Assembly (NCBI GenBank): GCA_964035015.1
Contig: OZ036007.1
Location: forward strand, 1,563,031 to 1,627,030
Source: Corallium rubrum
Taxonomy: Eukaryota; Cnidaria; Anthozoa; Scleralcyonacea; Coralliidae
Reading direction: 5' to 3'
DNA: 64,000 nt
A program made the position numbers and the translations under genes. This document shows positions 1 to 9,900 of the stretch, piece after piece (position 1 is the stretch's first letter; each line of letters starts with the position of its first letter). The notes beneath the pieces are model-generated. The model was not told the origin of the DNA. It worked only from the letters and a program-made list of their open reading frames with translations, and ran no database searches.

Positions 1-575
1 ACAGAGTAAAATAATAACCCTACAAGCTAATTTACCAAGCTAAAGCAAGAATGGGTTAAGGAATTATGAACCCATCACCCATCAGTTGTGATAGCTTGGA
101 AGTCTCGGTGTTTAACAATGTTTCAGTATTTAATGGTTTTACTGGGGCACCATGTCAATGCAGAAACAGGGGCAGCTGAAACATGGAAAATTCTTGCACA
201 ACACATCTCAGGGGTGCTGAAGGTCATCACGTGACATATCTCGGTGCACCACTGCCCAATTCTGAAGTCTGGGACAAATATATTTCTGTCATGTTGGATG
301 AAATTATAATGGCAGATGATCAAAATCTTTTGTCAAATTCATCCAACATGGTGGCAATGATGTATATACTGTAAAGTGCACACCACTAATATATACATCT
401 AGTATTTTAAAGCTCTTGGCTTATCTCCATGGATACCCTGCATCAACATACTCAAATGAAAGACTTTGGCTAGGGGGCCATACACAAAATATGTGATGCT
501 TCAGGGTGTCCCCTAGTGAGTGATCACTCAGTCACATCATTTCTACAGTCTCTATACTACACACATAAAAATCTC

Positions 576-882
576 ACAGCTTGTCAACAGGATGTGTTCG
601 CAACAGGCTTGTAGCAAGGCTGGGAACAAGTTGTAACAATGCTGTTCATTCAAGAAGCTGCTACAACCTTGTTAGCATCAACCTGTTAACAACTTGTTAA
701 GTGCAGAGCGGTAACAGGTTGTTGGAACAACTTGTTATCAGTCTGTTGGAGTCATCAGCCTTGTTACAAGTTGTCAGCAACCTGTTACAGACATGTTAAC
801 AGACTGGGACAGCCAGTGCGAACACATGACGGTGACAGCCTGTTGAACAGCCTTGTAACAACTTGCTTGCAGGTCTGTAACC
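576..882. repeat. Degenerate ACAAGTTGTTA-type repeat cluster
   Basis: The stretch is built from many diverged copies of words such as AACAAGTTGTTA and AACAGGTTGTTA in both orientations, giving a self-complementary low-complexity block. The rest of 1-1425 shows no gene; a short motif around 475-505 (GGGGGCCATACACAAAATAT) recurs near 53408 and, reversed, near 58425, so it is probably a mobile-element scrap. Confidence 0.5.
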
Positions 883-1425
883 GCTTGTGTGTTTTTACGT
901 GTGTAGACTTCACTTACAACTTACAAGTATGAAGGCATTCTGTTATTGTTGTAGCATCAATGAAATAGCCTGCACAAAGACTGCATACAATGTGAGGATT
1001 AATGTCTCGTATTTTAACAACTTTCTGTAAAAGAAATTAGAAAAGAAAGCTTATAGAATAACTGCTTGCATCAGTGTGCACAAAATACAGCAACTCCGTC
1101 ACAGAAGTACAACAGAATGAACAGATTCTTGATCTTTTGAACTGGTTTTTTTTCGTGTAGCCCCATAGAAACTGAACATATATAAGGCCAAAGAATTATA
1201 AAGTACCACACCGCTCACTTACATCCATATTTTTGTGATTATTGTTTCAAACCAACATGTTCTTTATTCAACCACTTCTACAAGACAAAATCGTACCTTT
1301 GCCGCCATTTTAAATTTTCGTGGAACTGACCCCATCACGCGTTTTTCACGCGTGTTGGTCACGCGGGAATAGTAGCATATTGCACAGGCGGCCCAAGTTC
1401 AAGGTGTGTGGTAGCCCGCAGTGCG

Positions 1426-2822
1426 GGTGTTTTAACGGTAATTTGAAAATATATTACCAAAACCGATGATGCGCGGCATGGCCCTAAAAAAACACGTCTG
1501 ATTTCTGTTCAAAACATTGACGAATCCGTCTGCATTCCTAAACGTTTTTGGCTCGAGAATTCAAAAGTAAGCAAATGGACCAATCATATTGCAGTGATCT
1601 CACGGTGTCAATTTCAAAGGCTAAGGAATGCAGACGGATTCGTTAATGTTTTGGCCGAAAACATGACATGTTTATTTTGGGCCATGCCGCGCATCATCGG
1701 TTTTGGTAATATATGACTTGACATAAACCCGTAAACAAACGAACGAATTTGTCTTAAATATCAACATTATGTGAATAAAATATACTAACCTTGTCAATGT
1801 GATGTCTTGTCTCATGTTTTATTCGTCGTCGAGTTGGTTTGCAGCGATTTACAGCGAGTCCTTTTCGACGCCGTTGCTTCCCGTACTTCGGCGACTCTTT
1901 AATAGTATTACCATATAAAATAGAAAGGCTGCACACTTCAGCGACGACACCCCGAACTCAAAGTCAAACATCTCCGCTCAAAATCGTCGCTCGAACATAA
2001 TTCTTTCACGAGCGCATAGCACGAAGGTTGGGCTTGCCATAGAATACGGTTTGTTGACAACTCGTGGAATTTTCGCCATGTACGAACCCATTACCCTTCT
2101 CAAATTCATCAGTTTCAAATGTCCTCAGAGCCGTGGCGACGAGTTCGTGTTCTGATTTGAACAAAACACGCCCCTGCCCGGGGTGGGACAGTCAAGTTAT
2201 GCACATGATTTACCGGGGGAAAATTTTGAATAAATTTGAAACCTTGGCTATTGTCTCAGGCAGCCAATCGCGATGAAGCCGCGCAATTCCCCCCCCCCCC
2301 CCGGTAATTCATGTGCATAACTTGACTGTCCCACCCCGGGCAGGGGCGTGTTTTTTTCAAATCAGAACACGAACTCGTCGCCACGGCTCTGAGGACATTT
2401 GAAACTGATGAATTTGAGAAGGGTAATGGGTTCGTACATGGCGAAAATTCCACGAGTTGTCAACAAACCGTATTCTATGGCAAGCCCAACCTTCGTGCTA
2501 TGCGCTCGTGAAAGAATTATGTTCGAGCGACGATTTTGAGCGGAGATGTTTGACTTTGAGTTCTGGGTGTCGTCGCTGAAGTGTGCAGCCTTTCTATTTT
2601 ATATGGTAATACTATTAAAGAGTCGCCGAAGTACGGGAAGCAACGGACTCGCTGTAAATCGCTGCAAACCAACTCGACGACGAATAAAACATGAGACAAG
2701 ACATCACATTGACAAGGTTAGTATATTTTATTCACATAATGTTGATATTTAAGACAAATTCGTTCGTTTGTTTACGGGTTTATGTCAAGTCACATATATT
2801 TTCAAATTACCGTTAAAACACC
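1426..2822. repeat. Long foldback palindrome (about 1.4 kb)
   Basis: The left arm (1426-2222) and the right arm (2287-2822) are near-perfect reverse complements around a loop of about 64 nt. The outer ends read GGTGTTTTAACGG and CCGTTAAAACACC. The left arm is longer only because a 254-bp MITE sits in it at 1455-1708. Both arms contain the same GC-rich block (CCCTGCCCGGGGTGGGAC at 2173 and its complement at 2323). This is the form of a foldback transposon or a recently inverted duplication. Short open frames in it (1754-1936, 2064-2276, 2256-2453, 2546-2752) are mirror images of each other and are not genes. No clear target-site duplication was found. Confidence 0.85.
1455..1708. mobile_element. 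MITE inserted in one arm of the palindrome
   Basis: The terminal inverted repeats are about 31 bp, beginning TTACCAAAACCGATGATGCG, with further inner inverted repeats (GAATCCGTCTGCATTCCT at about 1530 and its complement at about 1625). ATATAT flanks both sides, while the opposite arm of the palindrome (about 2790-2800) has the empty site. The insertion is therefore younger than the palindrome. The superfamily is not assigned. Confidence 0.8.
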
Positions 2823-3052
2823 GGCCGCTTGTGTTATGATTTATATAATTTGTTACATTTTTTATAATTCTATTTTAATATTTTGCAAATGCTAATTATA
2901 ATTACAATATTTGATTTTATATGAAAAATTATGCCATCAGCTGAATCAAATTCTAAATATTTTTAGGACGCAACATAAGGTGCGAAAAATATTATTCCCA
3001 TAAATGCCAAGACTGAAAGCCAGCCGTGAGACAGGTCGACCTCACATCCAAA

Positions 3053-3492
3053 ATTAAGGATTATCCTTAATTGTCAACTCGCCTAGAATTAAGGCTAATC
3101 CTTAATTTTAAATGAAAACTCTCCCCCATACCCCCAACCACTAACCACAACCCCCCGGAAACCCTAACCCTAACCACAACCCCCCGGAAACCCTAACCCT
3201 AACCACAACCCCCCGGAAACCCTAAACCTAACCACAACCCCCCGGAAACCCTAAACCTAACCACAACCCCCCGGTAGCCCTAAGCCTAATCACAACCCTC
3301 CGGAAAAAAGTCCCACCTCTCAGACCCCGACCACAACGCCCCTCTAGGATTCTTAGCTTTATGTGTTCAAGTTTAACATCCCGCTTGTGGGACAGATAAA
3401 TTAAGGCCATGTCTTAATTTGAGCCCTATTTTAAAATTAAGGCCATGTCTTAATTCGAGCCCTATTTTACAATTAAGATATACGCTTAATTT
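3053..3492. repeat. TTAAGGAT-bounded repeat with telomere-like 29-bp tandem array
   Basis: At 3140-3302 a unit of about 29 bp (ACCCTAACCCTAACCACAAC followed by CCCCCGGAA) repeats about five times. It lies between AT-rich blocks with inverted words such as TTAAGGATTATCCTTAA (3056) and AAGGCCATGTCTTAATT (3405 and 3440). The tail (CATCCCGCTTGTGGGACAGA, about 3378) matches 48282-48303, where a diverged copy of the family lies. The CCCTAA words are internal to a dispersed repeat, so this is not a chromosome end. 2823-3052 and 3493-3970 show no gene. Confidence 0.6.
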
Positions 3493-3970
3493 TGGTCTAA
3501 TAAATGCCGCCATTTTGAAAGTGAAAATCCGTTGACATCAGGGGTCAACCGGAAGTAAGTTTCAAAGCATTGGCCGAAAGGCGGGCACAAACGCTGAGAT
3601 TTTGAGCTGAGTGTTCATATGCATTCACATGAATATAAAACGCGTTCTTTTACGAATTTGTGACGAAATAATGACCTTTTATTTAAGCATGGAAATATTT
3701 CACACCATTCATAAACATTTCAGGTAAGTGGGCTTTGATACTAGTGTTTTATATAGTGCGTGTTGGCGTGATTTTCATATATTTGGCGTCTGGGGAATTC
3801 AATTTCCGTGTTTATTGAAATGCTGCTATGAGGAGGAGCTTCTAGTTATTTCGTTTGGCAGGTTAGCATCAGATTTTGTGTGTGATTTTATACTGCTTTC
3901 TGTATAATAAAGTACTTTTGCAAATGTGTGTGCCATCTGTCGACTAGTGTCGAGTATCAACTATGACATG

Positions 3971-4836
3971 CAGTGCTTCCACTCGGCTAAAGCAAGATTT
4001 CCTTTTTTTATCCTTCTTTTTAGCAAAATTTCCTTCCCAAAATCTGAAATTTCCTTCCAGTTTTCCCTCCAAAATCTCTTATAAATCTTCTTCTAGTGAT
4101 TAAAATTTGGATCGTACACTTCAACCAGTTTGCTTTCGAGTAGCTCGACGGTTGCTCGACGATCGAAATCTGATCGAAATTGTGCATGGCAAAGCTCGCA
4201 ACGAGAAAATACGAATGTGGTCCGAATATTTCCGACGCTTTCCGAGGTCCGGAAAGCGAGTTATTTTTGTATCTGGGCAAGCGCAGACGCAAAGACAAGT
4301 TAGACAACGGCCATTTCAGGTTTTAAATGTGAAATTCTACTCATCTAACAATTAGCAATTACATTCCCAAACTATATAACTAATAAATATAAGCTTCAAG
4401 TTTACAAAAATTTTACAAACTCTTTAGTACTTTGGAAACTAGAATAACTGTCAGATAAAGGTTTGAAACATAACGTCATTATCAATTGCACGGTTTGCAG
4501 TTGCAAGTGAGGTGGAACTGGAGCCCCATCATCAGTGGCGTAACGCGCATTAGGTAGGGTTAGGGCGAGAACTAAGGGCCCCCGACAGTTGGGGGCCCCG
4601 AGGGGCCCCCAGCCCCGCCCCCACCAAAATTAGAATACGGTATTATAACGACTAAACAAAAAATGCAGGTTAACGTTTAACAGCAAAATTAAATTAATTG
4701 AGAGCTAAAAAAATTGAGTTCTTTAGCTCAGCAAAAACAAAAGTCCTTGGGTGCGAGCCTGTTGGCTTATTATTACGTGAAGTACCTCACCTTTCAATTG
4801 ATGAATGCATAAACGAAATAGTTTAATTTGGTTTCT

Positions 4837-4882
<46 letters not shown>

Positions 4883-5403
4883 ACATGTATCAAGTAATAC
4901 AGCTTTCAATCCATGTCAGTCAAATCCTGACAACAGGGTCCCCCACACCAGATATGCCTAAGGGCCCCGTCTTCCTCCATTACGCCACTGCCCATCATCA
5001 ACCTCATCTTCTGACGAGGTTTGATACTTTGATTCTGGTATTTCTGGACTCACTCGAGTCAATCATACGGTTAATGCCGTTAATGAATTGCAAACATTGA
5101 GCCTGCGCTATTTGTGTAGCAGTCTTCCGCTTAAAACCCTATTTAACCCCATGCATCCCCGCGGATCATATTGCTACTCGTGTTTTTAATTTATACACGT
5201 TTTTGAACCCGAAAGTAAAAAATAAGCAGTTTCATCAACTTTTAATTACTGAAAAAGTTCGAATCTCAAAATTTCCTTCCATTTTCCTTCCGAATGACCA
5301 AATTTCCTTCCAATTTCCTTCCAAATTTTATTTCCTTTTTTTTTCCCTTCCAAATGCCAAAATTTCCTTTTGGAAGGAAATTTCCTTCCAAGTGGAAGCA
5401 CTG
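3971..5403. mobile_element. hAT-type DNA element (outer copy)
   Basis: The ends are CAGTGCTTCCACTCGG and, reversed, CAGTGCTTCCACTTGG. The flanks carry a perfect 8-bp target duplication ATGACATG (3963-3970 and 5404-5411). An 8-bp duplication with CAGTG termini is typical of the hAT superfamily. The interior is rich in ATTTCCTTCC words near both ends. No intact transposase is visible, so the element is probably non-autonomous. A second element is inserted in it at 4533-4990. Confidence 0.85.
4533..4990. mobile_element. hAT-type MITE nested in the outer hAT element
   Basis: The terminal inverted repeat is CAGTGGCGTAA (11 bp). A perfect 8-bp duplication CCCATCAT flanks it (4525-4532 and 4991-4998). 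The interior has a GC-rich block of GGGGGCCCC words (4580-4620) and a TA run (4840-4880). Confidence 0.88.
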
Positions 5404-5696
5404 ATGACATGTATTAAATATAGTCGCATGAGATGGTCATGTGACCTTGGATGATATATAACATGTATATATATATATTGAATATTAAAAGGATACCAGA
5501 CCAAAACGATGAAACTCCTAGTAGAAGGATCCACAAACTGGATACAGGTTATGCTCTAGTAATATTAATACATTAGAATTGAAGGAGATAAAGAGCAAGA
5601 AACTTCTAACCAGTCCAGATAAAAGCTTTAATATGTTTCAAACATTCGTTCTTCAGTTAAAAAACAAGTGATATACAGTATGACAAAATGCATGTA

Positions 5697-5701
<5 letters not shown>

Positions 5702-5776
<75 letters not shown>

Positions 5777-5968
5777 TAGCGTGCTGCATAGGCAGTGTAG
5801 AAACAACAATCGAAATATAGTAAGGTTAGATAAACTGCCGAAACAGAGAATGTTTCAGGTGAAGGCCCTTCATCACATTTCTCTCTGATGAAGGGCCTTC
5901 ACTCGAAACGTTAGACTCCTACGTTCTCTGAATTCAGCAGTTTATCTAACCTTACTATATTTCGATTA

Positions 5969-6004
<36 letters not shown>
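5702..6004. repeat. TA microsatellite split by a foldback insertion
   Basis: Pure TA repeats run over 5702-5774 and again over about 5967-6004. The 190 bp between them is a Penelope-type foldback, so the insertion probably landed in one TA tract. Confidence 0.85.
5775..5966. mobile_element. Penelope-like foldback remnant with hammerhead-like motif
   Basis: The block is an inverted repeat: TCGAAATATAGTAAGGTTAG at about 5810 is mirrored at about 5945-5966, and GATGAAGGGCCTTCAC at 5887-5902 is mirrored at about 5857-5872. On the + strand CTGATGA (5885-5891), a short hairpin and CGAAA (5904-5908) follow the order of a hammerhead ribozyme core. Relatives are at 62264-62490 and, with coding sequence, at 13169-14710. 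The cleavage-site side is not canonical (GAC rather than a UH ending), so activity is doubtful. Confidence 0.55.
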
Positions 6005-6007
<3 letters not shown>

Positions 6008-6116
6008 TAATGAGAGCATCATCTACTGTGGAGTAGGCACTAGAGGCCTATATGTACTATCACCTCTGACTATTTTTAGTATATAACTTTATACTACTGG
6101 TAGGTACATGTAAAGG

Positions 6117-6486
6117 ATAAAGGACTGGGTGCTAATCATCCTTACTTGCAGCCAGTGGTTGAATTGCAAAGGACACATATCGACGTGGCTGTGTCGAGGC
6201 ATATGAAAGGCAGTCCAGGCAGCCACCATACGACACAGTTCAGATCACTGATCACAGCTAAGATGTAGGTGTTGAATTTACGGAGAGAGGAAAACTGGAG
6301 AACCCAGTGAAAAACCATTGAAGCACAAGAGAGATCAACTACAACTCTACTCACACGAGTTCCAAGCTTGACAATGGGGTCATATTCCCAAGCAGTCACC
6401 CATCCAAGTACTAACTCCGTCTAACCGGGCTTAACTTTTGGTAAGAGGCAGTGAGCTAACAACACGCACCACGCATGTTCCCTGGG
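6117..6486 (-). mobile_element. 5S rRNA-derived SINE (SINE3 type)
   Basis: On the minus strand the head reads GTTAAGCCCGGTTAGACGG then GTTAGTACTTGGATGGGTGA, which is the internal promoter region of 5S rRNA. The body runs on to about 6117, ending in a tail shared with the copies near 7308 and 24655 (CTGCAAGTAAGGATGATTAG on the minus strand). It lies just upstream of the first recognised LRRK exon. Confidence 0.8.
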
Positions 6487-6716
6487 CCTCCCCCTCTATA
6501 CTAATATCATTCAATACTTTAATTGGTAACCAGTGGTGCCTGAGTGAACAGTTTTTGCCAGGACCATTTTTGAGTGGTGATACATTTACACATGTCATTC
6601 GTAGGATATGTAATACAAATATGTGGGATAGATTGGAAAAATTACATGATGTAAAAATTGTAAATATTTCTAAGGTCTATTGTCTTTTTAGTTAAGGCCA
6701 AAAAACCAACCACACC

Positions 6717-6912
6717 ATGGATGAAGAATTACCTTCATCATCCTTCAAGAACTGTAGAAAATTTTCAAGGCAAAAAATGTGTGAGATAGCACTAAATTGT
6801 GTGAGCAGTTTGAGAAACTATCAAATGGATAAAGATATGCAGTTGAATGGACTAGAGGCATTGTGTCAGATAACCAGTGATGTCATAAGCATGGATACTA
6901 TTGACGAGGATG
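6717..6912 (+). CDS. LRRK2-like: LRRK exon 1 (armadillo-like; possible start)
   Basis: It encodes residues 1-65 plus one base, helical and armadillo-like (CEIALNCVSSLRNYQ then LNGLEALCQITSDV). The donor is GATG|GTAAGT. The ATG lies in an ideal context with a TAA 24 nt upstream in frame. A weaker alternative is that this is an internal exon whose acceptor is the pyrimidine-rich ...CCTTCAAG ending near 6750. That would mean the true start lies upstream or outside the window. Confidence 0.65.
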
Positions 6913-9900
6913 GTAAGTTACTGTGATGCCAATACATACACTCAGTCAAACCTCTATTTGGTGGACACCTTTGGGGACTGGGGGTTTCACCCCTCTAAAT
7001 AATAGAACCCTATTTCGGGTTTACAGGGTCATTTAACTCTCTCAAAGGACCTGCCAAATTCATTGACTTGACAACTTCAAAAACCTTTGTTTTTTGCTTC
7101 GAATGCCTTCTGATGTGCTCTAGAAACCTTGATTTTTTTCCAAATTTTCCGGGGGTGCCTTGCTTTCTAGCCTCCCACCAGCGGCTCCACCCCTGGACCT
7201 CACTGGGGGATGAGCCCTGCAGCACAACGTTTGGTGACGCCTTGTATTACCTCACCAGCTCATCCCCCTAAAGTTTCTGGCACCCCCTAGTAATAAATAT
7301 GAAAATCCGTCTATGCTTGCAGCCAGTGACTGAATTACAAAGGATGCAAATCAATGTGCCTGTGTTGAAGGCATATATCAAAAGCACTCTAGTCAACCAC
7401 CATACAAGTGTACAACAGTTCAGACAGCGGATCACAGCTAAGGTATAGGTGTTGATTTTATGGAGGGAGGAAAACTGGAGAACCCAGTGAAAAACCCTCA
7501 AAGCACAGGAGAGATCAACTACAACTCAACTCACATGAGTCCCAAGTTTGACAACCCATCCAAGTAGGTACTAACCCCATCTAACCAGCTAGGCTATAGC
7601 TTTTGACCTACAGTGGTGAGTCTGGGACTGCACGCAGGCTAGGTGAGAGGCAGCATGCTAACAACCCACCAGTGCTTCCCTTTGGGACCTTGTTTAGGGC
7701 TGTTGTCTGCTTAAGATGGGTGAACATCCAGTGTTTTATAGTGGTTGGCACCTCAGATAAGTGTCTGGTTAAAAGAGATGTCCACTTAAGAGAGGTGTCT
7801 GTTAATAGGGATTTGACTGTAATTGTACTTAGTCTTGTCAAAAAAAACACATTTCTACTGTAACCTCAAGAAAATCAAAGCTAAAGTTTTTTGAAAACTA
7901 GGCAGGGGCATAGGAATCAGGGGGCAGAAGGGGCATATGCCCCCCCCCCCCCCCCCCACACACACACACATACACACGCACACACTTTGTTGTAAAGTGC
8001 CCTTTTTATGATAAAAACATGTACCTCAAGTGTCCTTTTGAAGCTTTACCACCCAAACAAAATGCTCTTTTGAAACTGTACCCTTCCAACACCAACTTGC
8101 TTCCTACATGTATGTACGACACTGAAACCTTAACTAGGACAATGCTGTTTTGATTTATAATTTAATCTTGCAACCTATTGCTGCCTAGGATGTCTGAGGG
8201 TTCTCCCGGTTCTCCCTTTGACGAATCCGACATTAGACAGAGTAAAACAAACAAGCTAGGAGCCATTTTTGGCCAGCTCAAGCAGCCTTAGGATGTCTGA
8301 GAGTTCTCTCTTTGATGAGTAAAATCGTCTGGTGTTAGATAGAGTAAAACAAACAAGCTAGGGACCATTTTTGGCCAGCTCAAGCAGCCTTAGGATGTCT
8401 GAGGGTTCTCTCTTTGGTGAATAAAATCGTCTGGTGTTAGACAGAGTAAAACTATAAAGGGACCGTTTTTGGTCTGCTCAGGCATGAATGGGTTAATTAC
8501 AAAGCCATTTCTTATGTCTTGCAGGGCTCAAAATAACGGCCGATCACCGGTCAATGACTGGCCAAATTTTTAATGTGACCGGTCAAATTGTATAACACCG
8601 GTCATTTTGACCGGTCATATTACTTGCAATTAATTTTATTACTTCCCTTTGAAGGAACTTAAAATGATTGTTGTGCTGTTGTAGACCCGTTTCATAATGT
8701 CGGATATATATTGAAGTGAACTATGCATTTCCTTTTTATGACAAACGTTCATACCAGTACTAGCTTATATGTATAGCGTAGAATATACTTAACTTTACTT
8801 GTTTTTTCTGTGTGTTTGTTTGTTTTTGTTGGGGTTTGGGTTTTTTTGTTGTTTTTTGGGGGGTTTTATGGGGGTTTTTTGGGGGGTGGGGGGCGTCGTG
8901 AAATCTGATCGGTCAAAAATCACCTTTGACCGGTCACAATTGGAACTGACCAGTCACCATGACCGGCGTAACATGAAACGTTATTTTGAGCCCTGTGACT
9001 TGTCTTTATGAATTACTGATGAGTTTATCAACTACAATTTTAGAGGAATATTTTGGGCCATTACTTTGGCTTGAAGATATCAGTGCCGCCATGGAACACT
9101 TTCCCGACTGCCCCAATTTGCAAGAAACTGCATGTCGATGTTTGTCTGCACTTCTACAAGAATGCCCCAAGATGTGTGACTATATCGGTGACGGAGAAGG
9201 AAAAATACCTTTGTTTGTTCATGTGTTAACCGCCATGGAAAAGCATTTTCATTCATCAAATGTGTTTCAAAGTGTTTGTAGTGTCATTTCCATCATGTCA
9301 TCGAACTATGAACTACTACAAGAGGTACAAGTCTTCATTGCAAATTTACAATGATACATTTCGCGCACGGCGCTTATATAGGGCGCGTTTATATGCCCCC
9401 TGATTTCGCGCGATAGTGCGTGCGCGCTTTGAATCATCGAGATGCGACTCGATGCCACGCGCCTCGTTTGTTGTGACAGTAAGATGCGCCACTTCTCTGC
9501 CAGTTATGAGAATATGTTCTAAAAAAAAACGTTCTTGAGTGAAGCATAACGTCTTGAAACGTAGCGTAATGTCTAACAACGTAGCGCAACATTTTATAAC
9601 GTAGTGTAACGTCTTACAACTTAGCGCAATGTCTTACAACGTAGCGCAACGTCTTACAGTGTGGGGTAATGTCTTACAATGTAGCGTAACGTCTTATACT
9701 GTAATGTAGCGTAACGTGCACAATGTAGCGTAACGTCTTATACTGTAACGTACAACTTACCATAACGTCTTACAATGTAGCGTAATGTCTTACAACGTGG
9801 CATAACGTTTTACAACTTAGCGTAACGTCCTACAACGTGGCATAACGTCTTACTATGTAACGTAATGTCTTACAATGTAGCGCAACGTCTTACGGCTCTT

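Noticed and set aside
3140..3302. A telomere or telomere fusion point
   Set aside because: CCCTAA words are interrupted in every unit and the block recurs as a dispersed repeat.
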